Shown: positions 31,572-41,132, counted from the first letter of the stretch. The stretch is DNA of 64,000 nucleotides from Streptomyces sp. NBC_01294 (GCF_035917235.1 NZ_CP108423.1:2297001-2361000), one strand, 5' to 3'. Program-made: numbers and translations. Notes: generated from the letters alone by a model not told the origin.

Positions 31572-33349
31572 CAGAACTCTCCGGAGGTCTTGTCGGGTCG
31601 CAGTCGCTCCAACACCAGCAGGGACACCGCGCACACCAGCATCAGGATCGTGCTCAGGGCCATCGCCTGCCCGTAGTTCAGCTCGCCGGCCCGCCCGAGC
31701 AGCCGCGCCACGGCCACCGGCAGCGTCGGCTGGTCCGCTCGCGCGATGAAGACGGTCGCGCCGAACTCCCCCAGCGAGATCGCGAAGGCGAACCCGGCCG
31801 CGATCAGCAGCGCCCGCCGCACCAGCGGCAGGTCCACCTCCCGCCAGGCCCGCAGCGGCGAGGCGCCGAGCACCGCGGCCGCCTCCCGCAGCCGCCCGTC
31901 CACCGCGCGCAGCACCGGCAGCATGGTCCGTACGACGAAGGGCACGCCCACCAAGGCCTGGGCCAGCGGCACCAGGATCCACGAGGTCCGCAGGTCCAGC
32001 GGCGGCTCGTCCAGGGTGATCAGGAATCCGAAGCCGACCGTCACGGCGGACACCCCCAGCGGGAGCATCAGCATCGCGTCGAAGCCGCGTACGAAGCGGC
32101 CCCCGCGCCGGGTCAGCGCCGAGGCCGCCAGTCCCCCGATGAGCAGGGCGATCGCGGTGGCGGCGAGCGCGTACTGCAGGGAGTTCCAGATCGCCTCCAC
32201 CGGCGGCACCAGGAAGGTCCCGCCGCCGGCGCCGGCGTCCTGCAGCGCCCGGTAGAAGCCGAATCCGTATCCGCCCGGGACGTCGAAGGACCGCTCGACC
32301 AGCACGCCCAGCGGCAGCACGATCAGCAGCGCCACGGTCAGCAGCACCCCGCCCAGCAGCGTGCGCTGCGCCCAGCCGCGCGGCCGGTGCGTGGTCCGGC
32401 CCGGATCCACCAGCCGCAGGGCGGTCTCGCGCTTGCGCACCGTCCAGGCGTGCACGGCGAGGATCCCGCCGATCGCGGCGAACTGCACCATCGTCAGTAC
32501 GGCGGCCGTCGGCAGGTCCAGGAGCTGCGCGGTCTGCCGGTAGACCTCCACCTCCAGGGTGGAGTACGCGGGTCCGCCCAGGATCAGCACGACGCCGAAC
32601 GAGCTGAAGGTGAACAGGAACACCATCAGCGAGGCGGCGGCCACCGACGGGGCCAGCGCGGGCAGCGTCACCCGCCGCCACGTGGCGAACCGCCCGGCAC
32701 CCAGCACCCGGGCGGCCTCCTCCTGGCGCGGATCCAGCTGGGCCCACAGCCCGCCGACGGTGCGTACGACGACGGCGTAGTTGAAGAAGACGTGCGCGAG
32801 CAGGATGGCCCAGACGGTGGTGTCGAGCCGGACGCCCACGCGTTCGTCCAGCAGCCCGCCGCGTCCCAGCAGCGCGAGGAAGGCGGTGCCGACGACCACG
32901 GTCGGCAGTACGAACGGAACGGTGACCACGGCCCGCAGCAGCTGCTTGCCGGGGAACTCGAAGCGCGCGAAGACGTACGCGCCGGGGAGTGCGATCAGGA
33001 GCGTGAGCACGGTGGAGGCGAGCGCCTGCCACGTGGTGAACCACAGCACGTCGGCGATGTCGGGCCGGGCCAGCACCTCGCCGAACCGGCCGAACTGCCA
33101 TCCGTCGTCGGTCTTGAGGCCGCGTCCGACGATCGCGGCGACGGGATAGGCGAAGAACAGCCCGAAGAAGGCGAGGGGCAGGGCCATCAGGGCGAGCCGC
33201 ACGGCCGTCGCCCGCACGCCCTCGCGCGTCCCGGGAGCCGCGCCCGCGCCCGAAGGGGCGACCGGGCCGCGGCCGGGGACCGGCGCGGCGCCTTCCGGCG
33301 CCGCGACCGGTCCCTTGGTGCCGCCTACTTCACGACGAGCGCGGTCCAT
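31571..33349 (-). CDS. thiP: thiamine ABC transporter permease (fused two-half protein)
   Basis: A 592-residue permease made of two homologous halves, each with about six membrane segments and an EAA loop: EEAARVLGAGRFATWRRVTL in the first half and REAAAVLGASPLRAWREVDL in the second. This is the ThiP/FbpB architecture. ATG 33349 (MDRARREVGG) is chosen; a GTG at 33361 is the alternative. Either way the gene overlaps the end of the binding-protein gene (stop at 33325). It is coupled to thiQ by TGATG. Confidence 0.87.
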   Translation of the reverse strand: MDRARREVGGTKGPVAAPEGAAPVPGRGPVAPSGAGAAPGTREGVRATAVRLALMALPLAFFGLFFAYPVAAIVGRGLKTDDGWQFGRFGEVLARPDIADVLWFTTWQALASTVLTLLIALPGAYVFARFEFPGKQLLRAVVTVPFVLPTVVVGTAFLALLGRGGLLDERVGVRLDTTVWAILLAHVFFNYAVVVRTVGGLWAQLDPRQEEAARVLGAGRFATWRRVTLPALAPSVAAASLMVFLFTFSSFGVVLILGGPAYSTLEVEVYRQTAQLLDLPTAAVLTMVQFAAIGGILAVHAWTVRKRETALRLVDPGRTTHRPRGWAQRTLLGGVLLTVALLIVLPLGVLVERSFDVPGGYGFGFYRALQDAGAGGGTFLVPPVEAIWNSLQYALAATAIALLIGGLAASALTRRGGRFVRGFDAMLMLPLGVSAVTVGFGFLITLDEPPLDLRTSWILVPLAQALVGVPFVVRTMLPVLRAVDGRLREAAAVLGASPLRAWREVDLPLVRRALLIAAGFAFAISLGEFGATVFIARADQPTLPVAVARLLGRAGELNYGQAMALSTILMLVCAVSLLVLERLRPDKTSGEF

Positions 33350-34422
33350 GCCTTGACCCACTGCTCACGGTTCTTGGCGATGGTCTCCGGAGCGACGTTC
33401 TCGGGCTTCTCGACCACCACACCGTGCTTGGTGAACAGCTCCGGCAGGGCGGCGTCCTTGGCCACGGGGTTCACGAACATCTGGAGCGGCATGTCCTCCT
33501 GGAACTTCTTGCTGATCAGGAAGTCCACGAGGGCCTTGCCGCCCTCCTCGTTCTTCGCGCCCTTCAGCAGACCCGCGAACTCGATCTGGCGGAAGCAGGT
33601 GCCGGTGGCGACACCCGTCGGGGCCTCGGCCGGCTGCGGCTCGCCGTACAGCACCTCGACCGGCGGGCTGGAGGCGTAGGAGACGACCAGCGGGCGGTCG
33701 CCCTTGGCCTTCTTGCCGCCCGCGGAGCCGGAGAAGCGCTCGTTGTAGGCCTGCTCCCAGCCGTCGACGACCTCGACGCCGTTGTCCTTCAGCTTGCTCC
33801 AGTAGTCCTTCCAGCCGTCCTCGCCGTACTTGCCGACGGAGGCGAGCAGGAAGCCGAGGCCGGGCGAGGAGGTCGCGGCGTTCTCGACGACCAGCAGGTT
33901 CTTGTACTCCGGCTTGATCAGGTCGTCCAGCGTCTGCGGCGGGGCGATCTTCTTGTCGGCGAAGTAGGCCTTGTCGTAGTTGACGCAGATGTCACCGGAG
34001 TCGATCGGGGTGACCCGGTGCTCCTTGTCGAGCACGTACTCGGGCTTCACCCCGTCCAGGCCCTTGGCCTCGTACGGCGTGAAGATCCCGTTGTCGAGGG
34101 CGCGCGAGAGGAGGGTGTTGTCGACACCGAAGAAGACGTCGCCGCGCGGGGAGCCCTTGGTGAGGATCTCCTGGTTCAGCGCCGCGCCCGCGTCCCCGGA
34201 CTTCAGCACCTTGACGGTGTAGCCGCTCTCCTGCTCGAACTGCTTGAGGACCGCGTCGGTCACGTTGAAGGAGTCGTGGGAGACGAGGGTGACGGTCTTG
34301 GACTTCGGGGCGTCGCTCGCGCCGGCGGTCTTGTCCTCGGCGGCGCCGCCGCAGGCGCTGAGCGTGGTGACGCCCAGCGCGGCCGCGAGCGCGGCTCCCG
34401 CGATCTTCTTGGTGGTGCTCAC
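33325..34422 (-). CDS. thiB: thiamine-binding lipoprotein of an ABC transporter
   Basis: A 365-residue solute-binding protein. The signal is MSTTKKIAGAALAAALGVTT with a lipobox LSACGG. The mature protein has TLVSHDSFNVTDAVLKQFEQ, DVFFGVDNTLLSRALDNGIF and SYASSPPVEVLYGEPQ, as in ThiB/TbpA thiamine- or TPP-binding proteins. GTG 34422 is preceded by an AGGAGG ribosome site at 34432-34437. A TPP riboswitch lies 100-190 bases upstream on the same strand, strong support for thiamine as substrate. Confidence 0.92.
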   Translation of the reverse strand: MSTTKKIAGAALAAALGVTTLSACGGAAEDKTAGASDAPKSKTVTLVSHDSFNVTDAVLKQFEQESGYTVKVLKSGDAGAALNQEILTKGSPRGDVFFGVDNTLLSRALDNGIFTPYEAKGLDGVKPEYVLDKEHRVTPIDSGDICVNYDKAYFADKKIAPPQTLDDLIKPEYKNLLVVENAATSSPGLGFLLASVGKYGEDGWKDYWSKLKDNGVEVVDGWEQAYNERFSGSAGGKKAKGDRPLVVSYASSPPVEVLYGEPQPAEAPTGVATGTCFRQIEFAGLLKGAKNEEGGKALVDFLISKKFQEDMPLQMFVNPVAKDAALPELFTKHGVVVEKPENVAPETIAKNREQWVKAWTALVVK

Positions 34423-34434
34423 TGGTGAATTCCT

Positions 34435-34449
34435 CCTGGGATGACCAGG
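34435..34449 (-). promoter_or_regulatory. small hairpin overlapping the thiB ribosome site
   Basis: On the minus strand CCTGG and CCAGG pair around a 5-base loop, and the 3' arm covers the first half of the AGGAGG ribosome site. It could be part of the expression platform of the upstream riboswitch, controlling translation start. Confidence 0.4.
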
Positions 34450-34520
34450 AGAAGACGCGGCCCTGACCGGCGCTCTGTGGGAGCGGACGCCGGGCAGGGC
34501 GCAACAGCTTGAGTGAATGA

Positions 34521-34610
34521 CCGAACTTCCTACCCCGAATGACCGGGGCGAGGTTCAGAGGGTCTGCGGTGACGGACCGCACTCTCAGCGCTGTGGCGCT
34601 CCCCTGTCGG
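34521..34610 (-). promoter_or_regulatory. TPP riboswitch (THI element)
   Basis: The minus strand contains the conserved THI box in order: CCGAC...GGGGAGC (P1/P2), GCTGAGAGTGCGG (the CUGAGA pyrimidine-sensor core), ACCCTCTGAACCT, and GGGGTAGGAAG followed by TTCGG, which closes P1. Some positions of the pyrophosphate helix differ from the E. coli type (CGCCCCGG in place of TGATCTGG), but they keep base pairing with TTCGGGG. It precedes thiB. TPP binding is expected to lower expression of the transporter operon. Confidence 0.9.
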
Positions 34611-34673
34611 AATATGAAATTGGTTCGGCCACAGGGTACCCCGTGGCCGAATGTGAACGTCACTGACCGGAAT

Positions 34674-35786
34674 CTAGCGCTCCGAGGCGGCGAGCTGGCC
34701 GCACGCGCCGTCGATCTCCTGGCCGCGGGTGTCCCGTACGGTCACGGGCACGCCGTGCCGGGCGATGGCCTCCACGAAGGCCTTCTCGTCCTCGGGCCGC
34801 GAGGCGGTCCACTTCGAGCCCGGCGTCGGGTTCAGCGGGATCAGGTTGACGTGGACGCGCTTGCCCTTGAGCAGCTTGCCGAGCAGGTCACCGCGCCAGG
34901 CCTGGTCGTTGATGTCGCGGATCAGGGCGTACTCGATGGAGATCCGGCGGCCGGACTTCTCGGCGTACTCCCAGGCCGCGCCGAGCACCTCGCGGACGTT
35001 CCAGCGGGTGTTCACGGGGACCAGCGTGTCGCGCAGCTCGTCGTCCGGGGCGTGCAGCGAGACGGCGAGACGGCACTTGAAGCCCTCGTCGGCGAAGCGC
35101 AGCATGGCCGGGACCAGGCCGACGGTGGAGACAGTGATGCCGCGCTGCGACAGGCCCAGGCCGTCGGGCTCCGGGTCGGTGAGCCGGCGGATGGCGCCGA
35201 CGACGCGGTTGTAGTTGGCCAGCGGCTCGCCCATGCCCATGAAGACGATGTTCGACAGCCGCGCCGGGCCGCCGGGGACCTCGCCGTCACGCAGCGCGCG
35301 CATGCCGTCGACGATCTGGTGCACGATCTCGGCGGTGGAGAGGTTGCGGTCCAGGCCGGCCTGGCCGGTGGCGCAGAACGGGCAGTTCATGCCGCAGCCG
35401 GCCTGCGAGGAGATGCACATGGTGACGCGGTCCGGGTAGCGCATCAGCACGGACTCGACGAGCGTGCCGTCGTGCAGCTTCCACAGCGTCTTGCGGGTGG
35501 TGTCGTCGTCGCAGCTGATGTGCCGGATGACGTTCATCAGGTCCGGGAAGAGCTCCTGCTGGAGCTTCTCGCGGGAGCCCGCGGGGATGTCCGTCCACTG
35601 GGCCGGGTCGTGCGTGTAGCGGGCGAAGTAGTGCTGGGAGAGCTGCTTGGCCCGGAAGGGCTTCTCACCGATCGCGGCGACCGCCTCGCGGCGCTCCTCC
35701 GGCGTGAGGTCGGCGAGGTGCCGGGGCGGCTTCTTGGCTCCGCGCGGGGCGACGAAGGTGAGCTCTCCCGGAACAGGGCGGGCCAT
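34674..35786 (-). CDS. rlmN: 23S rRNA (adenine2503-C2)/tRNA A37 methyltransferase RlmN
   Basis: A 370-residue radical-SAM methyltransferase. The cluster motif CGMNCPFC lies in [20 protein letters not shown], and [13 protein letters not shown] and [13 protein letters not shown] are SAM-binding regions. [18 protein letters not shown] and the C-terminal [11 protein letters not shown], with the mechanistic cysteine, are diagnostic for RlmN. It modifies A2503 of 23S rRNA and A37 of some tRNAs. It is transcribed away from thiB's riboswitch end, separate from cdsA by a hairpin, and ends 64 bases from the riboswitch. Confidence 0.96.
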   Translation of the reverse strand: MARPVPGELTFVAPRGAKKPPRHLADLTPEERREAVAAIGEKPFRAKQLSQHYFARYTHDPAQWTDIPAGSREKLQQELFPDLMNVIRHISCDDDTTRKTLWKLHDGTLVESVLMRYPDRVTMCISSQAGCGMNCPFCATGQAGLDRNLSTAEIVHQIVDGMRALRDGEVPGGPARLSNIVFMGMGEPLANYNRVVGAIRRLTDPEPDGLGLSQRGITVSTVGLVPAMLRFADEGFKCRLAVSLHAPDDELRDTLVPVNTRWNVREVLGAAWEYAEKSGRRISIEYALIRDINDQAWRGDLLGKLLKGKRVHVNLIPLNPTPGSKWTASRPEDEKAFVEAIARHGVPVTVRDTRGQEIDGACGQLAASER

Positions 35787-35807
35787 GGCAGGTACTCCTT
35801 GTAAGAC

Positions 35808-35839
35808 GAAAGGCGCGCCGCAGAAGCAGCGCGCCTTTC
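35808..35839 (-). terminator. hairpin between cdsA and rlmN
   Basis: GAAAGGCGCGC (35808-35818) pairs with GCGCGCCTTTC (35829-35839), an 11-bp perfect stem with a 10-base loop. It lies 22 bases after the cdsA stop and 22 bases before the rlmN start. It probably ends the pyrH-frr-cdsA transcript at least partly. Confidence 0.75.
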
Positions 35840-35861
35840 AAGAGTAACCGCCCGGGCCCGG

Positions 35862-36938
35862 TCAGCCGGTGCCGACGAACGCCGCCAGCAGCAGCCACAC
35901 CACCGGAGCGGTCGGCAGCAGGGAGTCGAGCCGGTCCATGATGCCGCCGTGGCCCGGCAGCAGCGTGCCCATGTCCTTGATGCCCAGGTCCCGCTTGATC
36001 ATCGACTCGCCCAGGTCGCCCAGGGTGGCGCTGACCGCGACCGCGAGGCCGAGCACCAGGCCCTGCCACCAGGAGCCGCCGTCGATCAGGAACTCCATGC
36101 ACAGGGCGCCGGCCGCCATCGCGAAGGCCACCGCGCCGAACAGACCCTCGCGGGTCTTGCCGGGGCTGATGCGCGGCGCGAGCTTGGTCTTCCCGAAGCG
36201 CCAGCCGACCGCGTAGGCCCCGGTGTCGCTGACCACCGTGAGGAGCAGGAAGGTGATCACGCGCTGGGGGCCGTCGTCGGCGGTGAGCAGCATCGCGACG
36301 AAGGTGGCGAGGAAGGGCACGTAGAACGCCGCGAAGGCGCCCGCCGTGACGTCCTTGAGGTAGTCCTCGGGCGGTTCGGTCATCCGCCAGACCAGGACCG
36401 CCAGCACGGTCAGGGCCATGGCGACCCAGGCCCCCTCGGCCCCCCGGACGTATCCGGCGATGACCATGGCCGCGCCGCCGACCGCGAGCGGGACCAGCGG
36501 GGCCTTGATGCCCTTCTTCTCCTGGAGCCGGGAGGTGAGCTCCCACAGGCCGACGACGACCGCCACGACGATGACGCCGACGAAGACCGCCTTGACGATC
36601 AGCAGCGAGGCGAAGATCACCGCGCCGAGACCGACGCCCACCCCTATGGCGGCGCGCAGGTCCCGTCCCGCGCGCTTCTTCGGCGGCGGTGGGGAGGCGT
36701 CCTGCGGCTGCTGGGCGTGTGGAGGCGGGGGGCTGGGCATGGGCTCCTGCGACGGCGTATCGGCGCGGAAGAGAGGGCCGCCGTCCGATGCGGCCCCCCG
36801 ATCGCGTGCTTCCCGGTCGTCGAAGTCACGGCCGGCGGCATCGGGCACGATGGGCATGGGCCGAGTGTGCGGGCCCACCTGCGCATCGTATGCGGGACCC
36901 GCCGGAACCGGCTCCGGCTGCCAGGAAGAGTCGTTCAT
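35862..36938 (-). CDS. cdsA: phosphatidate cytidylyltransferase
   Basis: A 358-residue membrane enzyme that makes CDP-diacylglycerol from phosphatidate and CTP. Residues 1-90 are a Pro-rich cytoplasmic extension usual in Streptomyces. About eight membrane segments follow. The CDP-DAG synthase signature is at the C terminus: SMIKRDLGIKDMGTLLPGHG and then GIMDRLDSL. The ATG overlaps the frr stop (TGATG at 36936-36940). Confidence 0.95.
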   Translation of the reverse strand: MNDSSWQPEPVPAGPAYDAQVGPHTRPMPIVPDAAGRDFDDREARDRGAASDGGPLFRADTPSQEPMPSPPPPHAQQPQDASPPPPKKRAGRDLRAAIGVGVGLGAVIFASLLIVKAVFVGVIVVAVVVGLWELTSRLQEKKGIKAPLVPLAVGGAAMVIAGYVRGAEGAWVAMALTVLAVLVWRMTEPPEDYLKDVTAGAFAAFYVPFLATFVAMLLTADDGPQRVITFLLLTVVSDTGAYAVGWRFGKTKLAPRISPGKTREGLFGAVAFAMAAGALCMEFLIDGGSWWQGLVLGLAVAVSATLGDLGESMIKRDLGIKDMGTLLPGHGGIMDRLDSLLPTAPVVWLLLAAFVGTG

Positions 36939-37495
36939 CAGACTTCGAGGAGCTCGGCTTCCTTGTGCTTCAGGAGCTCGTCCACCTGCGCGACGTACTT
37001 CGCGGTGGTGTCGTCGAGCTCCTTCTCGGCGCGGCGCACCTCGTCCTCGCCGGCCTCCTTGTCCTTGACGAGCTTGTCCAGGGCGTCCTTGGCCTTGCGG
37101 CGGACGGCGCGGATGGAGACCTTGGAGTCCTCGGCCTTGGTGCGCGCGACCTTGATGTACTCCTTGCGGCGGTCCTGCGTCAGCTCGGGGAAGGTCACCC
37201 GGATGATGCTGCCGTCGTTGCTCGGGTTGACACCGAGGTCGGAGTCGCGGATGGCCTGCTCGATGTTGCGCAGGGCGCTCTTGTCGAACGGGGTCACGAT
37301 CGCCATGCGCGGCTCGGGCACCGAGAAGGAGGCGAGCTGGTTGATGGGCGTGATGGCGCCGTAGTAGTCCGCCACGATCTTGTTGAACATCGCCGGGTGC
37401 GCACGGCCGGTGCGAATCGCGGCGAAGTCTTCCTTGGCGACGACGACGGCCTTTTCCATCTTCTCCTCGGCCTCGAGGAGGATCTCTTCGGTCAC
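36938..37495 (-). CDS. frr: ribosome recycling factor
   Basis: A 185-residue protein that splits post-termination ribosomes with EF-G. Family hallmarks are present: [54 protein letters not shown] and [18 protein letters not shown] 37495 is chosen because AGGAG lies six bases upstream and the resulting 185 residues equal the usual Streptomyces length. An upstream ATG at 37510 has no ribosome site and contains this AGGAG inside it. It is coupled to cdsA by overlap and follows pyrH. Confidence 0.95.
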   Translation of the reverse strand: MTEEILLEAEEKMEKAVVVAKEDFAAIRTGRAHPAMFNKIVADYYGAITPINQLASFSVPEPRMAIVTPFDKSALRNIEQAIRDSDLGVNPSNDGSIIRVTFPELTQDRRKEYIKVARTKAEDSKVSIRAVRRKAKDALDKLVKDKEAGEDEVRRAEKELDDTTAKYVAQVDELLKHKEAELLEV

Positions 37496-37579
37496 CACGT
37501 GCTCCTGCATGTCTTGAATGGATGGTTCAGGCGGGCGGGCCGGGCGGGCCGGTCCGGGCTCGGTCCGGCAGCGGACTGC

Positions 37580-38359
37580 TCAGGCCCGGGTTTCCTGGTC
37601 GCTGACGAGCGTCCCGATCTTCTCACCCTTGACGGCGCGGGCGATATTGCCCTCGGCCAGCAGCTCGAACACGAGGATCGGCAGCTTGTTGTCACGGCAG
37701 AGCGTGATCGCGGTGGCGTCGGCGACCTTGAGGTCGCGGGAGAGGACCTCGCTGTACTCCAGCGCGTCGAACTTCACCGCGTCCGGGTTCTTCTTCGGGT
37801 CGGAGTCGTAGACCCCGTCGACCCCGTTCTTGCCCATGAGCAGGGCCTCGGCGTCGATCTCCAGGGCACGCTGGGCGGCCGTGGTGTCGGTGGAGAAGTA
37901 GGGCATGCCCATGCCGGCGCCGAAGATGACGACACGGCCCTTCTCCAGGTGCCGTACGGCACGCAGCGGGATGTACGGCTCCGCGACCTGGCCCATGGTG
38001 ATGGCGGTCTGCACGCGGGAGTCGATGCCCTCCTTCTCCAGGAAGTCCTGGAGGGCGAGGCAGTTCATGACCGTGCCGAGCATGCCCATGTAGTCGGACC
38101 GGGCCCGGTCCATGCCGCGCTGCTGGAGTTCGGCGCCGCGGAAGAAGTTGCCGCCGCCGATCACGACGGCGATCTCCGCGCCGTCGCGGACCACCGCGGC
38201 GATCTCGCGCGCGATGGCGTGGACGACGTCGGGGTCGACGCCCAGTCCTCCGCCACCGGAGAAGGCCTCGCCCGACAGCTTCAGCATGAAGCGGCGGCCC
38301 TTCTGGTTCTGGTCGCTCTTGTCGTCGGATGCGGTGTGGGGGTCCACGCCCTGATTCAT
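37580..38359 (-). CDS. pyrH: UMP kinase
   Basis: A 259-residue amino acid kinase-fold enzyme phosphorylating UMP to [55 protein letters not shown] and [20 protein letters not shown] are conserved PyrH segments. ATG 38359 is preceded by GAGGAGATCTCC. The N terminus (about 20 residues before RRFML) is longer than in E. coli, as usual in Streptomyces. It is separated from tsf by a hairpin and from frr by 84 bases. Confidence 0.96.
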   Translation of the reverse strand: MNQGVDPHTASDDKSDQNQKGRRFMLKLSGEAFSGGGGLGVDPDVVHAIAREIAAVVRDGAEIAVVIGGGNFFRGAELQQRGMDRARSDYMGMLGTVMNCLALQDFLEKEGIDSRVQTAITMGQVAEPYIPLRAVRHLEKGRVVIFGAGMGMPYFSTDTTAAQRALEIDAEALLMGKNGVDGVYDSDPKKNPDAVKFDALEYSEVLSRDLKVADATAITLCRDNKLPILVFELLAEGNIARAVKGEKIGTLVSDQETRA

Positions 38360-38386
38360 GGAGATCTCCTCGTGCACATACGAAGA

Positions 38387-38433
38387 AGGCCATTGCCGGT
38401 GGGTCCTTGCGGTTCCCTCTACGGCAATGGCCT
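38387..38433 (-). terminator. terminator after tsf
   Basis: AGGCCATTGCCG (38387-38398) and CGGCAATGGCCT (38422-38433) form a perfect 12-bp stem. On the minus strand it is followed by TCTTCGT. It lies 88 bases past the tsf stop and 28 bases before pyrH, so it probably ends the rpsB-tsf transcript. Confidence 0.75.
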
Positions 38434-38521
38434 CCTCGTCAGATCTGCGGTCGTCCTGCGCAAGCACGGACGACTGCTTCAGACCCTACCGGGGTCCGGT
38501 GTCCGTCGCGTACGGACGGAC

Positions 38522-39358
38522 TCAGATGCCGACCTTGATGCGCGAGAAGCGCTTCAGGGTGACACCGGCCTCGTCCAGAACCTTCTGGACGGACTTCTTG
38601 TTGTCCAGCGCGTACGGCTGGCCGAGGAGGGTGGCCTCCTTGAAGAAACCGTTGACGCGACCCTCGACGATCTTCGCGATGGCGGCCTCGGGCTTGCCCT
38701 CCGCGCGGGTGACCTCTTCGGCAATGCGACGCTCGGACTCGACCTTCTCGGCCGGGACGTCGTCGGCGGACAGCCACTGCGGGGCGAACGCGGCGATGTG
38801 CTGCGCGACACCGCGGGCGACGTCGGCGTTCTCCTTGTCGAGCTCGACCAGGACACCGATCTGGAACGGCAGGTCGGGCATCGTGCGGTGCATGTAGGAG
38901 GTCACGTAACCGCCGGTGAACTGCGCGAAGCGGTCCAGGACGATCTTCTCACCGAGGTTGGCGTTGGCCTCGTCGACGAAAGCGGTGACGGTCTTGCCGG
39001 GCTCGATCTCGGACGCGAGCAGCGCCTCGATGTCGGCCGGGGAGGTGGCGGCCACGTGGGCGGCCAGCTGGTTGGCGACGGCCAGGAACTTCTCGCCCTT
39101 GGCGACGAAGTCGGTCTCGCACTTCAGCTCGACGATGACACCGGAGGTGTTGTCGTCGGCGATGAGGGTGACGACCGCACCGTTCTCGGCAGAGCGGCCC
39201 TCGCGCTTGGCGACGCCCTTCTGACCCTTGATGCGGAGCGCTTCCATGGCCTTGTCGACGTCACCGTCGGCGTCCACGAGCGCGTTCTTGCAGTCCAGCA
39301 TGCCGGCGCCGGTGAGCTCGCGGAGCTTCTTGACGTCAGCGGCGGTGTAGTTCGCCAT
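38522..39358 (-). CDS. tsf: elongation factor Ts
   Basis: A 278-residue nucleotide exchange factor for EF-Tu. The N terminus MANYTAADVKKLRELTGAGM followed by MDCKNAL-type sequence (MLDCKNALVDADGD) and ETDFVAKGEKFLAVANQLA is the EF-Ts signature. The length matches actinobacterial Tsf. It is transcribed after rpsB, 135 bases away, with a hairpin in the spacer. Confidence 0.97.
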   Translation of the reverse strand: MANYTAADVKKLRELTGAGMLDCKNALVDADGDVDKAMEALRIKGQKGVAKREGRSAENGAVVTLIADDNTSGVIVELKCETDFVAKGEKFLAVANQLAAHVAATSPADIEALLASEIEPGKTVTAFVDEANANLGEKIVLDRFAQFTGGYVTSYMHRTMPDLPFQIGVLVELDKENADVARGVAQHIAAFAPQWLSADDVPAEKVESERRIAEEVTRAEGKPEAAIAKIVEGRVNGFFKEATLLGQPYALDNKKSVQKVLDEAGVTLKRFSRIKVGI

Positions 39359-39455
39359 GAGTCTGTGATTCTCTCTCGAAGTCGTAGATCTACGGGTGAA
39401 CGGCGGAGGCGCCGCGCTCGTGGCGCGGCTCCCCCGCCGTCATCGTCCGTGCTGT

Positions 39456-39485
39456 GAGTGCCCGGCGCGTGAACGCCGGGCGCTC
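39456..39485 (-). terminator. attenuating hairpin between rpsB and tsf
   Basis: GAGTGCCCGGCG (39456-39467) pairs with CGCCGGGCGCTC (39474-39485), a 12-bp stem with one G-T pair and a 6-base loop. It begins eight bases after the rpsB stop on the minus strand. In this operon position it is likely a partial terminator that sets the rpsB to tsf ratio. Confidence 0.65.
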
Positions 39486-39493
39486 TCAGTGGG

Positions 39494-40384
39494 TCAGGCC
39501 TGCTCGGCGTCGGCGGCCGGGGCCTCAGCCTCGGCGGCCGGGGCCTCGACGGTCTCGGCGGCGACGGCCTCGGCCGGAGCGGCCTCAGCGGCGTCGTCGG
39601 CCTTCTTGTCGCCCTCGAGCAGGTCGCGCTCCCACTCGGCGAGCGGCTCGGCGGCGGCCTTCTCGCCCGGCTTCGAGTCGCCGGTCGCAGCGCCGGAGCG
39701 GGCGATGAGGCCCTCGGCGACGGCGTCGGCGATCACGCGGGTGAGCAGGGTGACGGAACGGATCGCGTCGTCGTTACCCGGGATCTTGTAGTCGACCTCG
39801 TCGGGGTCGCAGTTGGTGTCGAGGATCGCGACGACCGGGATGTGGAGCTTGCGCGCCTCACCGACGGCGATGTGCTCCTTCTTGGTGTCGACGATCCAGA
39901 CGGCGCTGGGGACCTTCGACATCTCGCGGATACCACCGAGGGTCTTCTCCAGCTTGGTCTTCTCGCGGGAGAGGACCAGGAGCTCCTTCTTGGTGAGACC
40001 CGAGGCGGCGACGTCCTCGAAGTCGATCGCCTCAAGCTCCTTCAGACGCTGAAGGCGCTTGTAGACGGTGGAGAAGTTGGTGAGCATGCCACCCAGCCAC
40101 CGCTGGTTGACGTACGGCATACCAACGCGCGTCGCCTGCTCGGCGATGGCCTCCTGGGCCTGCTTCTTGGTACCGACGAACATGATGGAGCCACCGTGCG
40201 CGACGGTCTCCTTCACGAACTCGTAGGCGCGGTCGATGTACGACAGCGACTGCAGCAGGTCGATGATGTAGATGCCGTTGCGCTCCGTGAAGATGAAGCG
40301 CTTCATCTTCGGGTTCCAACGACGGGTCTGGTGACCGAAGTGGACGCCGCTTTCCAGCAGCTCCCGCATCGTGACGACGGCCAT
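39494..40384 (-). CDS. rpsB: 30S ribosomal protein S2
   Basis: A 296-residue S2. [54 protein letters not shown] and [14 protein letters not shown] are diagnostic. The C terminus is an Ala/Glu-rich acidic tail typical of Streptomyces. ATG 40384 has AAGGAG six bases upstream; an earlier ATG at 40390 abuts that ribosome site. The 249-base gap to the divergent M23 gene holds the leader, with a possible minus-strand -10 TACACT at 40529-40534. Confidence 0.97.
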   Translation of the reverse strand: MAVVTMRELLESGVHFGHQTRRWNPKMKRFIFTERNGIYIIDLLQSLSYIDRAYEFVKETVAHGGSIMFVGTKKQAQEAIAEQATRVGMPYVNQRWLGGMLTNFSTVYKRLQRLKELEAIDFEDVAASGLTKKELLVLSREKTKLEKTLGGIREMSKVPSAVWIVDTKKEHIAVGEARKLHIPVVAILDTNCDPDEVDYKIPGNDDAIRSVTLLTRVIADAVAEGLIARSGAATGDSKPGEKAAAEPLAEWERDLLEGDKKADDAAEAAPAEAVAAETVEAPAAEAEAPAADAEQA

Positions 40385-40633
40385 GGCCATCTCCTTGGTT
40401 TCTCGGTTTGGTTCCTGACGCCCCATCGCGCCCTGCCCCATGAGGGACCGAGAGACGCTGCCACCTGGCCGTTTCGGGCTGGTGGCGGGGCGTGCGAAGT
40501 CGACCCGGTGACCCGGATCGCCACAAGAAGTGTACGGGACCCGGCGGTATGCCGGGTGACGCCGTTGTCCACAGTGCCGGGACTGTCCACAGGCCCGGTC
40601 GCGGGGCGGTCGGTGCGCGGGACGCTGTGGCCC

Positions 40634-41101
40634 ATGACGACCTTGCTGCTCAGCCTGCTCCTGGCCCTGGCCCAGGCGACCGTTCCCGGGATCCGCCCGC
40701 TGCCCGCGCCGCTGTCGGTGGCCCGCTGGTGGGACCCGCCCCCGACCCCGTACGCGGCCGGCCACCGCGGGGTGGACCTGTCGGCCCCGGTGGGCGCGGA
40801 GCTCAGGGCGGTCGCGTCCGGGCGGGTCCACCACGCCGGCCAGGTGGCGGGGCGCGGTGTCCTCTCGCTCGCCCTGCCGAGCGGGCTGCGCACGACCTAC
40901 GAGCCGGTCCGCCCGCTGGTCACGGAGGGCGAGCAGGTCACGGCGGGCCAGGTGGTGGCGGTCCTGACGGAGGGCTCCCACTGCCCGGCGCCGTGCCTCC
41001 ACTGGGGCCTCCTGGCGGGCGAGGTCTACCTGAACCCCCTCACCCTCCTCCCGCGCCCCACCCCCCGCCTCCTGCCGAACCCCGGCCCCGCCGGGGTTTG
41101 A
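40634..41101 (+). CDS. M23/LytM-fold protein with altered catalytic motif, secreted
   Basis: A 155-residue protein. The short signal [19 protein letters not shown] is followed by a LytM-like beta fold with [20 protein letters not shown], containing the metal-binding HxxxD motif. The second motif is usually HLH; here it reads [10 protein letters not shown], so the first His is replaced by Cys while the second, metal-binding His remains. It may be a catalytically weak or regulatory peptidoglycan-binding protein. ATG 40634 is used; an in-frame GTG at 40613 is possible. It is divergent from rpsB. Confidence 0.82.
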   Translation: MTTLLLSLLLALAQATVPGIRPLPAPLSVARWWDPPPTPYAAGHRGVDLSAPVGAELRAVASGRVHHAGQVAGRGVLSLALPSGLRTTYEPVRPLVTEGEQVTAGQVVAVLTEGSHCPAPCLHWGLLAGEVYLNPLTLLPRPTPRLLPNPGPAGV

Positions 41102-41126
41102 GACGCGGGGTCCGGGGCGGAGCCCG
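41086..41126 (+). repeat. dispersed G/C-rich 3' repeat, copy 1
   Basis: The element spans the M23 stop codon and contains CCCCGCCGGGGTTTGAG, CGCGGGGT and GGGGCGGAGCCC in order. An inverted-orientation copy is at 60371-60410, next to the glnD stop. Such sequences are frequent downstream of Streptomyces genes and may form or accompany terminators. Confidence 0.6.
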
Positions 41127-41132
41127 GGGCGC

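Noticed and set aside
37496..37510. ATG at 37510 as start of frr
   Set aside because: It has no ribosome site, and AGGAG inside this segment is correctly spaced for GTG 37495, which gives the usual 185-residue length.
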